Assembly (NCBI RefSeq): GCF_019399895.1
Contig: NC_091872.1
Span: 3,852,395-3,916,394 of the forward strand
DNA from: Cardiocondyla obscurior
Taxonomy: Eukaryota; Arthropoda; Insecta; Hymenoptera; Formicidae
Length of the DNA stretch: 64,000 bases
Direction of reading: 5' to 3'
Positions within the stretch are counted from its first letter, which is position 1. Every line of letters starts with the position of its first letter. Shown here in pieces: positions 14,854 through 29,687 of this stretch. Both the position numbers and the translations under genes were made by a program. The notes below the pieces were generated by a model. The model made no database searches. It saw nothing but the letters and a program-made list of their open reading frames with translations, and was not told the origin of the DNA.

Positions 14854-14929
14854 TCCGTAAACGCGATTTTGCATTAACCACTCGAGGGATGGGGTTTGCA
14901 GCGCGTCGGACGGCGCGGATGGAGAAGGG
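14854..14929 (-). CDS. Candidate 76-bp exon
   Basis: The acceptor-like CCTGTCCGCCCATGCCAG and donor TACGGA|GTAAGT on the minus strand enclose a stretch with two open frames; one reads PSPSAPSDALQTPSLEWLM then QNRVYG. Product and partners are unknown. Confidence 0.15.
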
Positions 14930-17756
14930 CTGGCATGGGCGGACAGGTATCTCAACTTTTCTCATATCGTTTCACGTTCGTTATTACGCGCCGAGTTGCC
15001 GCGAGGCGGATGAGTAAAATTAATGGCTCCCATTTGGAACTATTCCCACGGACTTTCGCCTTTTTTTCCTCTCGCTGCCTCTCGCGCTCCTTCCAACATG
15101 TTCATTCCACGTCTATTCGTTTCTCTTTCCTCGTTATCGCTACACCGCCGGGATTTATAATTAACGTTAGCATTCTTCGGCCCGGTCGCCAATCGTGAAG
15201 CGCCGACGCAAACTTTTATCAAATTATTGGAACACAATGCTCTCTTTATCTTGACGCTTGGCATTTTGCCAAACGAAATGGGTGCTAAGTGATTTATTCT
15301 ACGGAACTGTTAATGCACGCCACACCATAGCACGTTTGTAAGATGATTACCGTTTCGTTTAATTCATTTTGTCGAGTAGTAAGCCCACCCGTCAAAATGT
15401 CATGCTTTTAATCAACTAACGCAGTGATAAATTCAGACACCTCAAGATACAATACAATTTTGCCGCATCACTATAATTACTTTATAATTCGAATATTAAA
15501 TAAATATTACCTCTTTTTTTTTAATGATACGCTTTAAGAAATTATAAGAAATATCAAAGTTACAAGCCTTTCTCAATTTAAAAATAATTCAAAAAAGAAA
15601 ATTCTAATTGTGTAACTCTATTTACAAATCTATAAATTTATCAAATTACCTTTAAAAAAAAGAAAAAAAAAATTTATACTGCATTCACCCGTCTGAAAGA
15701 AAATGCAAATGCACCTCGAATTAATCGGAACGTAATCACGATAACACGTTTACCGCGCGCTTCGTGTATCTCTCTCATCCGGCGCAATTACGAGATATAC
15801 GTGACAAATTGCTCGCATTGCCGATAAGTTATTTACATTTCATTACCGGCGTCCGAGTAATTTGTACTCTCTGCCGGCGTATCGGAAATTTTTTGCCATC
15901 GCACCACGTTGCCGGGGAAAAAGTGCGAGTGGTTGGAGAACAGGTACAGGTAAGGGATGAATGGGGGGGAAAAGGGAGAGCTGGCGAAGAGAAGAAACGA
16001 CAGGGATGAAGCATAGGAAGCGGAGGAGGGTTACATCGATGCGGATGGAGACGCGACACGTTTTTATTAATACCTTCTCGCACACCCTCGTCCGCGGGCA
16101 CGTGACGCGTCGAAGGAAAAAGTTAACGAACTTCTCAAAGCGTCGCGACGAAGGAACCTGCCTGATAAATAGCGAAGGATGATGGGGAAACGGCTGCAGG
16201 ACCGCGCATAGCCGCATCTATCGGGCGAACCAAGAATGTCTCCGATGATATATGGGGCAGATAACTCCGAAGGGTGACTGGGTAATTCATTCGTAAGTCA
16301 TAAGTCCGTGCGATAAGGGTTATTTATCGATCTTTTCCCTTTTTTTTCTTTTTTTCTTTTCTTTTTTTTTTTTTTTTTAAAGAAGGCTCTCCCGTAAGCG
16401 TGTGTCGAACAAGAGTTAACGCCAACCATCAGTTGATACCTCGTTCGTTAGAGAGATAAAAAAAATGGGATGACTTTGACAATTCGAATTAATTGGAAAC
16501 CAATATTGGGAACGTCATTCCTCTTTATCAGAACATTAAAAATATAATTGAATAAATAAATTAACAAAAAAATGGTGGTATTAATCTAGTATTAAACAAT
16601 CCAATCTTTTGCATTTTTTTTTTTTTTGACAATAGTCACGTTGTAATTAGAGCGGAATGGATAAGAAGCGCTTGACAATAATCCGAACAGTTGGAGAGAA
16701 AAGGAGAGAGCCGAAAGGATAATGCACACCGTAAACAAACGTAAACACTGTGTCCGTGCTTGCTCGCGGATGTATACCGGTAATAAATCTAAATTTAGCG
16801 CGGGTGCGAAAAACTAAATCCTCTGCAATTTCTGCTCCGACGAGAGAAGCAAAAACCTGGAGAGCGTCGCTTGCTCCGGCGATGTGTCATAATAACGTTT
16901 CTACAGCCATGGCTCCTCTGGCATGATAACCGTGGGTCACGATCTCCAGGACAGACTAGTCGCCCTTTCACCATGGAAACCCTTAAGTTTTAAACCGTAC
17001 CGGGACTAAGGAATTTGTGGCTTCGTCGCGAAACTGCGGCGACGTTGTTACCTTCTGTCTTCCTCGTCTCTCCTCGTCCTTGACTCCAATTGTCTCTTCC
17101 TGTACCCGTACTATGCGTTTACGAATCGTATACGTACGCGCAAAGGGACGTGTTTTAGGGTACAAAAGCAAATAGCGACTTTAAAGCAATTCGTGTAAAG
17201 CCGTAGCTTATTCAACCTCAAGAGACTCATTTGGAAGAGAATGTGAGAGCTTCGAAATGCTATGACGAGAACCTCCTGATTTCTAATGTCTTTAAATTCG
17301 GCGAAAAATTTTTATATATGCCTCCGTTTGCCAATCGATTAAAATCTTTTTCATTAATTTTAATATAACAATTATCGCGCGATTTGAAAAACTTTGAAAG
17401 AAGTTTAAATTTTAAATATGTATTGCAATAATTTTTAATTTATGAATGCGATAAGTAAAGCTGAAGCTTATTTGTTTAAAATTACTGTTGGCTGCAAATT
17501 ATGATAGTAACTCGCGTACCTCGCTGCATTCCTTTAACATACTTACGAAGCATATCAAGTGCAAGTATGCAAGTATGCTCGTAAAACCGCTTTACAGCGG
17601 TTTGTAGAAGCACAGACTGCACATATCTACGGTTTGTATGCTGTACGCACATAGAACGAGAAGAATCGCTTTGCTCGCGCTCCATTACCAAACTGTTTTA
17701 ATTGTATGTCCTCGTAGCTATATTCCCGTCTCTCTGTCTCGGATGTTGGAAGTACA

Positions 17757-17786
17757 GATTGCACGCAACTAGAGTTGCATGCAATC
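17757..17786. repeat. 30-bp inverted repeat
   Basis: The arms GATTGCACGCAACT and AGTTGCATGCAATC pair over 14 bp with one mismatch around a 2-bp centre. The dyad is close to perfect and could bind a dimeric factor or form a cruciform. Confidence 0.75.
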
Positions 17787-18000
17787 GCAGTTCGAAACAG
17801 AATCAAGATACTCATGAACCGGTTAGAATTACTGTTTCAAAGTACATCTCGTCTAACAAAAGGCAACATTCAAGCAGACTCATTGTCTAGTAATTCGATT
17901 ATATTAATGAAAGTACGTTATTGTGAAAATGTAGTCATATATAAATAATATTTATCACGATGATTAATTATAATAATAAAATTAATATTTTACATAAAAA

Positions 18001-18037
18001 AAAAATAAAATAAAATAAAATAAAATAAAATAAAATT
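18001..18037. repeat. (TAAAA)n microsatellite
   Basis: Six perfect TAAAA units with A-rich borders. Confidence 0.95.
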
Positions 18038-21000
18038 AGTTTATATAAAAATAAATAATTTAATATTTGTATTTTTGTCATTTTTGAAGCTTTAAAAAAT
18101 ATGCGAAAAAAATCTTAACACACGAGTGATCGCGCACGCAATAACGGACTGATAAAGACATTCAGATTCGTAATCTAAATTATTAGTTACAATCTATGTA
18201 CGTAAAGTATCCGGTAAATTTTTCTTTCTTTCGTACATGTATCACGAATAAAAACTGAGCGAAATATGTGTTCAACGCAGTAGATGCTATAGTTGACGGT
18301 TTGCATAATTTGTATGTTACAGCTGTGTACCGCGAGATTCAGGTAACACGGATATCAAAAGGCCAAATGAATGAATTATGAGCCTGTATTACAATGCTCG
18401 CACTTAATTGGCGCGCAGATAATATGGCGGTTGAACGGTTCACCAGGTGAATTATGGTTCCGAGTACTCTCCCGTACAATCGCGCATATGTAAATGCATC
18501 TGAACTCACTGCTGCCGGCGGAGGGAAGAGGTGGGATGATTGTTATCGAAAGTGCGCGCGTATATGTATTTTGTCCCGTTCTCGCATGCGAATCCGAGGG
18601 CGCTATTTTTTTTTCTTTCCCGTTTACCCGCAGCAACGACCGAAATATAATTTTACAAATTATATTTATCCGGAATCGACATTCGAGAGGTAGATGGCTC
18701 GGCCATGTGCTGGTTTCCGAACTTGCGTTTGCACGTGGCTTAACTAGTAGAGAAGTCGGATGGAAGCGTTTAACCCCGGTCTCGACATGATACATTCGTC
18801 GTGCCATTTCCGTCTGTAAAGCGCAACTTACGAGAAACACTCTCGCCGATGGCATTGGAAACTTTCCGACGTAGAACTGTGCACTTCATCTGCTCTACGT
18901 GGCTTATATTCATATTTGTAATGAATTTCATGTGTAACTTGATTGTATGCTGTCCTTTTATGACACGTTACCTGAGAATTGTATTGCAGATAGAAGTTTC
19001 AGTTATATCCCGCTCTCACTTTGTGCAAATAATAGTCCCTTGAACTCTAATTTATATGTAATTTAATGCTCATAGATTAATGAAGCCACGATACAGTCGC
19101 TTAAAGTCACTATTCTAATTAATAAATATTTATTTTATTTAGAAATTTTCCAGCACTTATTTATTTGTCTTATTTATTCTCATTTTATTTATTGCAATCG
19201 TTTAAATGGCGTTCTCGCAACAATGGTTAACTTTGAATTTTTAGGATTTATATCGGCTTACTGGCCCCGCAGTCTATTTTGCAAATTGTTTTGTTATAGC
19301 TCGGGGAGTGGTTCTTTCGACTAAAGTTTTCAAAGAACCGAAAAGCGGTTTATAGCGTAAACTTTAATATGCCGTTGCCAACGATTTCGGATTCGCGACT
19401 CGGCAACTTTACCGATCACGGATTACATACAGTGGATGCACATACGCTCGCTCGTGCATGCGAGCACGCGCGCATATTCGCTGCATTGGCAAACCGTATG
19501 ACGGAGTGTACTACAACCTACACGAGTTCTTTCGTACGTTTATCTACGTACGTACCACCGCGGTCCATTGCATGCATGCAAATGCAAACGTGTAAACGTA
19601 AGCCACGGTAAAGTGCATCGAGTTTTAAAGCAAGCGCATTGTCGACTTGTCGCTGCACGCGAAACATTTTTCTACGTTTCTTTTCTTTTGTCGCGCCCTT
19701 CTTGCCCGACAGTTTCGTGCCTCCTTCTCTTTTGTCCGAACAATTTATCGAAACCAACCACCTACCGACAACGAGACAGAATTAACGTCCCGTCGAAGGT
19801 GGATTGAGTTTAGCACCGAAGAAGGATAGGGTCGAAAGAGGCAAAAGGAGGAAGACCTGTAGAAGAAGAAGGAAAGAGAATCACGAGAGAACTTGTGGCT
19901 CTTCTAGTTTTCGAGTACTTTACGGCCCTTGGTGGTTAAGTACGTACCGGGAGTCGACGTTTGCCACCGGCACACGTAAAGTATATATCGTAAAGAGGGC
20001 ACGGGGCACAACGAAGGGAGGGCGGATGTTCTCGGCCGACTCGCCAGTTCAATCAACTGTACACCCGGCAACAAACCACCGCCGTTAATTGGATCCGAGC
20101 TCGCAGACCCGGCTTTACGAGGGCCAATCGCGCCGAATTATCCGACCTGCATTTCCCGATCGTCTGCAACCAGCGGCGGTACACTGCTGCGGATGCACCA
20201 CTCGAAAGTTAAAGCGCCGACCGCGAGCAACTTCCGACTCGAGACAAGGAGAGTTTGAAGGCAGCCTAACACAGGATTAAGTTGGTCCGTTTCCCGCTTC
20301 ACGGAATGCACAGGCCGGTCAATGATAGAAACGGCTTGAAATTGAAATCGGATGTAATACCGAAAGAACAAATTACTTTTCCTTTTTTTTTTCTTTTCTC
20401 TTTTTCTTTATTACTCTCTTATAATTATTTTAAATAAAAAAATTTTTTTTAATGTAAAAAAGAAACTTAACAAAGTTAAAATGAATAAACGGATAAAGAT
20501 TAATAACACGTACGATAAAAGCAACGGAATTAACATAGTGGGAATAATTCTCTTCGAACTAATATACAAACTCATCTCTTTACGCGGACGTTTCACATAA
20601 CTGAAGTAACGATTAATCCTCAAAACCTAACAACTCAGGATACGATCGTACGGTAGGTTCGTAGGTACAGCGAACTAGTAACTTGCGTGGATAGTCGGAT
20701 AGGCAAATACTCCGTAAAAACCACGGAAATCGAACAGGAGTCTAAATTTCCGGTACACTCCGAGCTAGTCGAGAAAAGGTGAACTCTCGTTTTATTTCTT
20801 CCGTAATATATACGTATACATACACGACCTGCTTCCACCTCGCTATCATCGACCCCCGTAAAAATGCTTCCACCGCGCGAAGTATCCTTTTTGCAACGAC
20901 CCTCCATTTCCGAAAACCTATAGAGGGACCTCTTCACCTTGACGAGTCGGGAGGGTATCAAGAAAAACGAGACACTATTCGAACGTCGTCGCTGCCCTTT

Positions 21001-22945
21001 ATTTGCCACTTAGCTTAAACCTCTTTACCCACCCGATGAACGTTCGCGCTGAAACACTAGATCTCTAACGTACACAGGCAACGTTCGTGCGTGTATATCG
21101 CGTGCAACGATCTCGCAGTTGCAGGCAACACACGTTGAGAAAAATGCCAAGGCGAAAGAATTACTTTCAAACACCCGATCCTCAAATCACTAATAAATGA
21201 TTAAGCTAGAAAAGCGCGATTAATTGTCGCCGCAGAATTCCGGTGTCGCACACCAAATAACGATCGAAAGCTGCACACAGCCGTGTACACAGATTAAGTG
21301 CACTATCTGTAAGCGTAAACGTAATTTTACGGTTCCTAACAGATTGTATTCATCAAGAGTAACACGAATACTTAGCTTAGGAATCTTGATTCAGTTTACG
21401 ACACTAAGTAGTGGATTCTGTAATAGAAGCACGAGGAATAATGCGTTCCGTGCTCTCCGCGAAATTACAGTACGATCGTTAAAAGTGACTCACAATTATT
21501 ATATAATCTACGATCTTCCGCGATAAAAAGTTGCACGGATTTTGTGAAAGTAATTTTTACGCGTAAGTAAAATAAATTAATACTTCGTGATAATCGAAAA
21601 AATGAATTATATGAAATAAAAATTGAGTTTCTACATTTGCATCGATTCATAAAAAAACTCGATTAACGAGCGACTCTATTTTTTCCTCAAAATTAGTATA
21701 CGAACATAAACTAATTCTTTGCTAAGATTCATTGGCATATTGAATTAATCAGATCGAAAACTTTTATAAGCATCCAATATGGCAACTGCTAACGGGATTT
21801 TAAAAGAAAGCAGAAAGAAAATGTAAGGGAGAGAAAGAAAAAGGGAAATATTTAAAAGCGGCGAAAGGAAAAATATTAAAGAGCATAAAAAAGAAGATTA
21901 AATCTCAATAATAAGCTGAAAACGAATTTCTTTTTATCGGTGCAATTATTGATTTAATTTTTAATCCAGCAAAATAAAGGTATTTTATAAATTTTACGGA
22001 ATTTACGGCAAGTTACAACTTTCAGCAATGCTAATTAGAATTGAATTAAAGTTCCTTATTTTCGATAACTGTTCCATTCATTTACAACACTGCCAAAAAT
22101 TTTCTTTCTTCTTTAATAAATGACTGCAGAATTAAATAAAATCACATTTAAAAAATTAAGAAATTTAGTTATCAAAAATTTTAAATACTGCAATCAGAGA
22201 GCGAAGGACATCAGCTGCTCGAAAGAATGCAAGCTTTCGGCACGGAACTATTAATGCTTATTCGTATGGGTATAGAGTGCGGTAGGCTTACGGTAGTTTC
22301 TTCGCGAAAGGTAAGGATGTTCCAGCAGCAGTCAGGGAGAGATTGCGAAGGTGGATCTCGGAGCAGAAGGGTGACAAATCAATGGCGGATGGTAGGGTAG
22401 GTAACGGCATATGAGCGCTGGTCTCCTATCTTATCAACGCATTATTCAACGGCGGAGGCTGCTCGGGACTCTAACTGCCTGCATTTGCATAAATCCATAG
22501 ATCTCCCGGACCTGCTCGGCTGCCCGGCCGTGTCTATCCATCTCTGGATGCATGCATACAGCAAATTACAGTGCCCGCAAGCGGAATTGTGGGTGGCGAA
22601 TCGGTGTATATATGTGTATGTGTCTCTCCTACCCCCTCCATCCCATCTCTCTCTTTCTCTGTCGGCCTCACCTCTTACCGATCTCTCCTCATCCCTTTCG
22701 TGAAAGGGCTGAAAGGTGCACTACGGCGGCTGGGATGACATCCACTCTAGTTACGGCTTTGTATTGGATCGTTAACGACAACTCGCCTCCTAGTCTTCTC
22801 TGCAGGATACGTCAAAGGAACTGGAGATACGTAGTTAGAACAAAGAGCTATTCTTTCTTAAATAACGTTTTTCCCCTTCATTAATTTTTTTTTTAATGTA
22901 CATGTTTATTTTGAGCGTTAATTAAAAAAAAAAAATATGTATATA

Positions 22946-22970
22946 TTTTTTTTTTTTTTTTTTTTTTTTT
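22946..22970. repeat. T25 homopolymer
   Basis: 25 consecutive T between an AT-rich stretch and CGCGAAAC. Confidence 0.9.
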
Positions 22971-24321
22971 CGCGAAACATACAGTTATTTAACATCAGCG
23001 AATGCGAACGATATATTTCGCGTCATGTTTTAATGCTGAAAGAATCGGCCCGACCGCGTCGGCGTCGGGCGGAACGCCGTTAAATTATCGTTTACGATAT
23101 TAGCCGCCGCATTATCACTCAACGTTTCTCGCGCTTCGTTGCACAGATCGAAAACCGATAACCGGTTTGGATATAGCGGTAAGGAGCTATTCAGCGTCGC
23201 GATGTCTAGCGTCGCCACTGGATTAAAGGAACCGACCGTCCCCCTTCTAGCAGCTTACCGATCTCTTCTCGCGATTTTGCGCCGTCTCTCGCTAAATACA
23301 TCCGATGCCGGTCTTCGTCATTGGTGCGCCTCTGGCGTCTCGATATTATAAAACCATTAACATCGTACGGATAACGAGCTGCGGCAAAGCCGAGGCGTCG
23401 AATATTACCGTTCTTGTCACGTCTGTTTGCACCGGAGCGTGCACGAATACTCTCGGAAATATTTATTCCGCGGACATCTAAAATTCACCACGAAGGGATC
23501 TGGATTTGTTGGATTATTCGTTGATATTGTACAAAAAAAGAAAAGTAAATTTTCTTTTTACCGCTTTAACATTTTTGAGAACCCGATTATTGCATTAACT
23601 TCGACGTTTTTTTTTAATCTAGAAAGAAGTAATAGCCGGTATTTATGTATAATAAAACGCCTCTGATTGAGCCACTTTTATATAAATCATTGGACATACC
23701 GTGAAATTATGAAAGAAACCTTGAATGCGGAAAATTGTAAGGACACGCAGAAGCATCAAATTAACAGGGAGGTACGAGCTACGGCAATATAAGTGGTCTC
23801 TCTTACTCGCGTTTTTTTTTCTTTTTCTTTTACGCTACGGATGGCGAGATGGTGCGAGGAGACCAGGGTAGCACCTAAATTAAAAATACATGAGATTCTG
23901 TCTCGTGCTTGCCGGTGACTTTTTCTATCCTGTGAGAGCATCTTAATTACCAACCGATCTTGCGAAGGCGACGAAGAAAATACCGGAGAAGGAAGAGGGA
24001 CTCGATAAGTGCTGCCAGAAAAGGGTGCACTGACGAAGGGTGCGGAGAGAGAGGGTCTCGAGTAGAGCTTTTCCGCAGAAGGCGAAAGCTTTTCCGGGGA
24101 GGGCAAGGCTCGCAGTATACTCCGGGAGAGGAACACCCGGCAGTCTGCTGCGGCTGCCACCAACGAAGGGAGCGGAGGTGTTAATTAACTACTCGTCCCC
24201 GTCGCCGTCAGGGACATTCGAGAGAAGGACTCGACTTAAGTTGGCCACTCCGCAGTCATTTCGTCGCTCGTTGAAATGCTCGTAAGATAGCATGTTGATG
24301 ATACAGCGGCGAGAGAAGGAA

Positions 24322-24340
24322 AGAGAGAGAGAGAGAGAGA
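24322..24340. repeat. (AG)n microsatellite
   Basis: An uninterrupted AG run in a purine-rich stretch. Confidence 0.95.
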
Positions 24341-27085
24341 TGGGGGGAGGAGGGGAGGTTGAGCGAAGTTTTTAAGGCTGAGCAGTGGAGTGTAACTTCC
24401 GCCGTCGGCCCTTTCCACGTTTTCCCTCCGCGAAAGTGCTCCCTCGAGCGCGATATAGCGTACGTGGGCTCGGTAAAACGCGATGCGGCTTTTCCCGCGA
24501 GTTGCTGGCGAGTTCAAGCGTGCTACGTTAAATTAGAGTGCGAACTACTTGCTCGGCCCATTTCATCATCTTTCGTGTTGCAGCCGGCTGTTTGAGAAAC
24601 GATGCAATTGCGCAAAAGGAAAACGATAACTCGATACATTTTTTCAGGAATATAACTATGATGTCTAATAAAAAATTTTATTAGATAATTAATATATTTA
24701 GTTAAAGTAATCGTTTTTATACGCGCAAATTAATTTTATAAAAATTGATTCGATTTATTGATATGATTACTCGAAAGCATGTAATTCAAATTTTGACTTT
24801 ATTTTTAATAACGATAAAAATTACTTTATTTTTTATTTTTTTTTCTTTTTTTTGTAATAAATGTAAATAGAAAACAATATTGATATAGTAATACAATCTT
24901 AATAACTGTCGTTTAACTTATGAGATTGAATTGATCTCGTAATCATAAAGGACAAAGCGTAAAGCTGGAATGGAGAAGGTTCCCTGAAACAATCAGGAGA
25001 GGATTGAGAGATAATCGTAGATTACCGTAGAACTACTGAACCGGCACAACGAATTGGTGCGTCCCCCGTATTTCATCTCTCCTGGTTTAATCGATCGTAC
25101 ACCTACGAGCTCGCCGAATAATTCCTGTCGCAAGCAGAATAGGTAAACCTGGAATTTATTACGCGTCCATTGCACCCCACTCGCGAGATTCTCGGAAATC
25201 GGTTGCAGCCGTTTTCAAAATCGGTACGATCACCCACGGTTGAATAACAAAATGAGGACTTTTAACCAACGACAGTTCACGCATGATCCCCATATTAATA
25301 CTATACATATGTATATGTATGGGGCTTTGATTTTTTTACTGATTGTAAAAAAAATTTGTTTTTAACATTTTTAATTACAAATTTTACCTGCTTTTAACAC
25401 GTTCTGATTTTTAGTATTTAATAAGCATTTACTAGTATTTAAAATATTATAAAGTATATTCGTAACAATAAAAAAATATTAAAAAAAAAAAAAATAAAAA
25501 ACGTTCAAGCATCGATAAATATTAATAAATTTATGACCAATATCGCGTAAGCATGACATAATTAAAATTTGTATCGAGTATACATTTATTAATTAATAGT
25601 GACCGAAACGCTGATAGACACGTATGCATGAGTTGCTACGTATAAATTTATATTCCGAAGAGGCGCATTTCAAAGGGTCACGTTCCCGGGAAAGCTCGGC
25701 GCAAATTAATTATGTAATTGTGGAGAAATTATTTAATGAGTTACCTGCACATAGCACACGATAAGTCAGTAGATTCTGATTTCATGGGGCTCACGTAACA
25801 ATCAATAACCCGCTGTGCACGAAAATCTACTAAGGATCGAGACTATTGCCTGGCACGTAATCGACGGTATTTGCACCAGAACTCATAGTTTCGTCTCCTT
25901 TTGCTAACGAACCGCCATGGCAAGAGGCTCGGCTACGATCGTGACACGATGAAACGGATTTCCGTGCAGCACCTTAACACAATGGAACCATCCTTTTGTT
26001 TCTCTTACTGATTAGTGATTTGACGACGATTGTGCTTCGAATACGCCATCAAAGCAGGATCTGAATTTGAAATTGCATATGGAGAAATTTTATGAATAAT
26101 GAAAATTTCGTTTACTGTCGTGAATCTTGTTAGTGCGTTCTAGTTAGTGATTCATGTATTATTTTATAAAAACTTTTTGGAATGTTCAGCCTTAAAATCA
26201 CGTGAATAATATTTTAATTATCGCGGGCATATTCGCTATTGCACGTGAATATACACGTTATATGTTTGCGCTGATCTAATATTCATTATAAATTACGTGG
26301 GCATGCATTGTGTGAGCTGAAAAATATTTGCAACGTGAATGTTACAAAACATTAAATTCTGTAATATTATATTGTTTTTAACCGTAGTAATTGCGAAATA
26401 ATTATAAGAGGATTGCGCTGAAATAAGAACTCCGTTTCAATACATCGAGTATCAGATTACCAAAATTTTTTTTGTTTTTTTTTTTGGTTTTTTTTTTCGT
26501 CAAGAATTGTTCTTCGTTATGCTAACGTTCTTTGGCAAGACAAGACAAGGCGAAGGGCTATAGAGAAGACTAGGAGGGTACGTCGTTTATGCTAAATCAC
26601 TAATTGAAGCAAAGGGGAATCGTACGTAGGGTTTACACATACGAGTAACAAGCGACGTCGCCATAAATAAACCATTGCGGTGCGCTTGCGCGTTATAATT
26701 ATGTGTTAACTACTCGGTAAACAGCACTTCGTCCTAATGACGTCATATAGGTCCTGCTAACGACGGGGCAGTAATATGCGCGTTGTGCACAATACCAAAA
26801 CCAGAATGTTACAGATCACTTGCATTACCCTGTATCACGCTCAATCTAATCTTGGATTATCGCCCATAGTTCAAACGTGATTGCTTTCGAACAAGCGAGC
26901 CAGATTTCTAATCAGTCTACATTTGTTCTATTACCCGTGAAAATGTAATTCAATATCTAGCAAACAAATTATACATACATATGTAGGAAATTTAGGTCGA
27001 GGGAAATAGAGCCGCGTCGATATTATAGAGTAGTTTACGATCAGACATAAATAATAAAGTTAATCGAAATTAGTAGTAGAAGACT

Positions 27086-27173
27086 GTGTAGACGGCTAGA
27101 TACTGGTGTCAAAAACAAGGGAATCCGAATTTGAGACCGACTATCTTCTTTATTTTTTTTTACGATCCTACAC
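27086..27173 (+). mobile_element. tRNA-like SINE copy
   Basis: The copy shares with 31749-31840 the series GTCAAA-ACAAGG-AATCC, TTTGAGACCGACTATCT, a T-rich stretch and a CCTACA end. TTTGAGACC resembles a polymerase III B box (GGTTCGANNCC). The 5' part is more diverged than in the second copy. Confidence 0.5.
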
Positions 27174-28014
27174 ATTAACGAAATTCTTTCTCACCGTCAA
27201 CAACTAATAGCATTAAAATAAACTTTATTCCTGTATTTCGTGATAAAGTCATTTCAGCTTCGAATTTCGAGGATAAAGTGTTAATTGATTAAACACATCC
27301 AGAGGACTTCAAGAGAGATTAATAAAGTCTTCTATTCAAGAAAACGTTCGCGTCTTCGAGAATCGATATTCGGAGCAAGTCGGTCGTGCGAGATAAAATG
27401 GTTACTTTAGTAACTATGAAAGGGTGAAAAGGCGCGGAAAGGGAGGCAAAGAACATTCGGGGCACCATGAGCGCCGAGGTGCTCTATGCAATTATTCGGT
27501 TCATTTAATTCTCGGAACGCCGACTGAGTAATGCTCGCGTTGCAGCGAGAACGACGGTGACGCCCGTAAAGGTGTGTGTACGCGCGTGTCTCCAGGCTCT
27601 CCTCGTAAGTAAATTTCTGCCGTATAGGAAGGAGAGAAAAGGGATGATCGAGAGTACTTTAGGCACGGGAACCTCGAGGGGGGTAGCACTCGATACCATT
27701 TGAAAGCACGTAGGTAAGCATTTATCTCAAAATATCCTATTTATCTTGGTGCAGAGAACGCGGCTTGTGTCCCTTATTTCGGCACTACGGTCACGTCTGA
27801 CCAGTCCAGCGTTTCGACGAAAACCTGCAATTTCGATTTCTCTCCTAAGATTCCACCTTTTTTCTCCTTCTTCTCTCTCCCCCCCCTCCCTCTTCCTTCC
27901 CCACAACCTTTTCCTTTCCCCCTTTGATTTCCTTTGGCCTCGTGGTCCTTACGCGTCTACGAGTTTTCTCTCGTCTACCGTTTCTCGTGCACCCCGTTCT
28001 TTTCTTCCACCCAG

Positions 28015-28130
28015 CCTCTTTTCGCGTTGCGCTCTCCGTGCGGCACGTTGAATTTAGAAACACGCGTACATACGACGACGTATGTGCACAGAACGGCTTA
28101 AACCGGCAAATAAAAGTTGGCGTTACGACG
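28015..28130 (+). CDS. Candidate 116-bp internal exon
   Basis: A long pyrimidine tract ending CTTTTCTTCCACCCAG precedes a 116-bp stretch with a single open frame (phase 1 in, phase 0 out; SFRVALSVRHVEFRNTRTY then DDVCAQNGLNRQIKVGVTT) and the donor ACGACG|GTAAGAG. The splice signals are strong, but the area is GC-rich and open in several frames on both strands. No partner exon was found. Confidence 0.22.
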
Positions 28131-29662
28131 GTAAGAGGATAGATGCGCCCCGGCGGCTCCTACGCGCAGGCAAATCGATTTAGCCCTTGACGAGCCCTGT
28201 TACTCTTTACTCTTCCCCTCGACTTCAATCGCCCGCGTTTCTCTATGTACACTCGCGAAGATAAACGGGCGCGGAATTGCGCGATCTTCCGGTCGTGTTG
28301 GCCCGGGGAAACTTTGAAAAGCGGATGATTTCGTTTGTATCGCAATCGAGTTATGGAACTCGTATATTCCACGACTTGCCATGTAAATTGTTTAACGCGA
28401 TTCGCTGCAGCCGGAAATATCCGCGCGCCCACGTTGATTGCTTAATCATTTTTTAATGTAACCATTTATGCTAAGGGATCTGAGTGTTATTTTTATATCT
28501 TTCTTTCACAAAAAAAAATAATAATAATAAAAAAAAAAAGAAAAAAAAGAAATTTATATATACAGGTATAAAGTGCTGAAAAAAGGGAATTTTCGCCGCG
28601 GTTCTCTGAGGTAAAACTGTCTTTGAGATCACCGATATCTTGAAGAATATAAAACTGGGATCCTTCCGGAGAGCGCTGCTCAATCGCGACCAGTCAACCG
28701 TACCGTTACATTCCGTTAATCGAATAAAGATTTTATACTCGCGCAATCCGTCGAAGTTTACATTTGTTCCCAACCCATTTTCCTACACAAACTCGTTTAT
28801 ATCACAATATCGTTGAATTTTGCAGAAAAATTACTTATCATTCAGTAACATTCGTACTGGTGTCACATGCAACTGCGTGTTACACGCCACGGGCCAAGCA
28901 ATTTTTAGTAGTTTCAAGCGCAATTTTGCAATATTACAATAGCATGCAATGCTTTGTTTTTTTTTAAAAAAAAAAAAAAGAGAAGAAATTAAATGCTGTT
29001 ACTTCGATCGAGCTATTTGCACGGATGACTTCGGAATTGTCACCAGCCTGTTGTACTCTTGAGAGGGTCACCTGGATATCATCGATTACATTGATACGGG
29101 TGTAACAGTTGAGCTTGCAAAAACATGTATGTCACGCGTTATGTGTGAATCTATATCGTTTCGTGCCAAAGAGTCCGACAATGGCGGAATCAATATTTTC
29201 GCGTTTGACGTGCTGTACGCAGCGCGTATGCATCCGCACGATGCGTGTACTGGTTTCAACGAAGTCATCCATTGTACGAAAACCAAGTTGGATAACTTCA
29301 TCGCGATGGCACTCGCGCGTTTTACGTCGATCATATTCCATTACATCAATTTCACCATGCCTTTCCCCTCCTCCTTACGTTTTGCCGACTAGTTTTCGGC
29401 GCTATTGACTGCCTAGGCGCGTGGAACGAACATTTGTGAAATTAAACTATGCCCGGCGGCGCTATAAAGTTTCAAGTGGTACAAATCAACGTTGCGCACA
29501 TTCATCGCCCGCGCAAGTATCTGCGATCATCTTACGGTGCGACTCGTTTTACGTGATAACCCGATCAAGTTATTTGTCGGTAGAAAAATGAAAATATACG
29601 AGAGGGAAATTAAAAACTGAAGAACAAATGAACACAATAACCCTTTATCGCGTTTTTTTATT

Positions 29663-29687
29663 CTTTTTTTTTCCCCCCCCCCCCCCC
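29663..29687. repeat. T-run followed by C15
   Basis: A T-run and then C15 (29673-29687), the only long C run in the window. Its length should be treated with caution, as such runs are prone to sequencing error. Confidence 0.85.

Larger units (their letters stand above)
14278..27085. other. Mostly non-coding
   Basis: GC-rich patches (14690-15260, 15720-16260, 18400-18860, 19360-20300, 23030-23430, 23940-24600) alternate with AT-rich DNA. ORFs overlap in several frames and none has convincing paired splice sites except 14854-14929. POU octamers occur at 15703, 19576, 21635 and 22483; a full CRE lies at 26738. Confidence 0.55.

Noticed and set aside
15764..15956. Plus-strand frame ending in ACAG|GTAAGG
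   Set aside because: The donor is good, but there is no ATG or acceptor upstream in frame and the minus strand is open in two frames.
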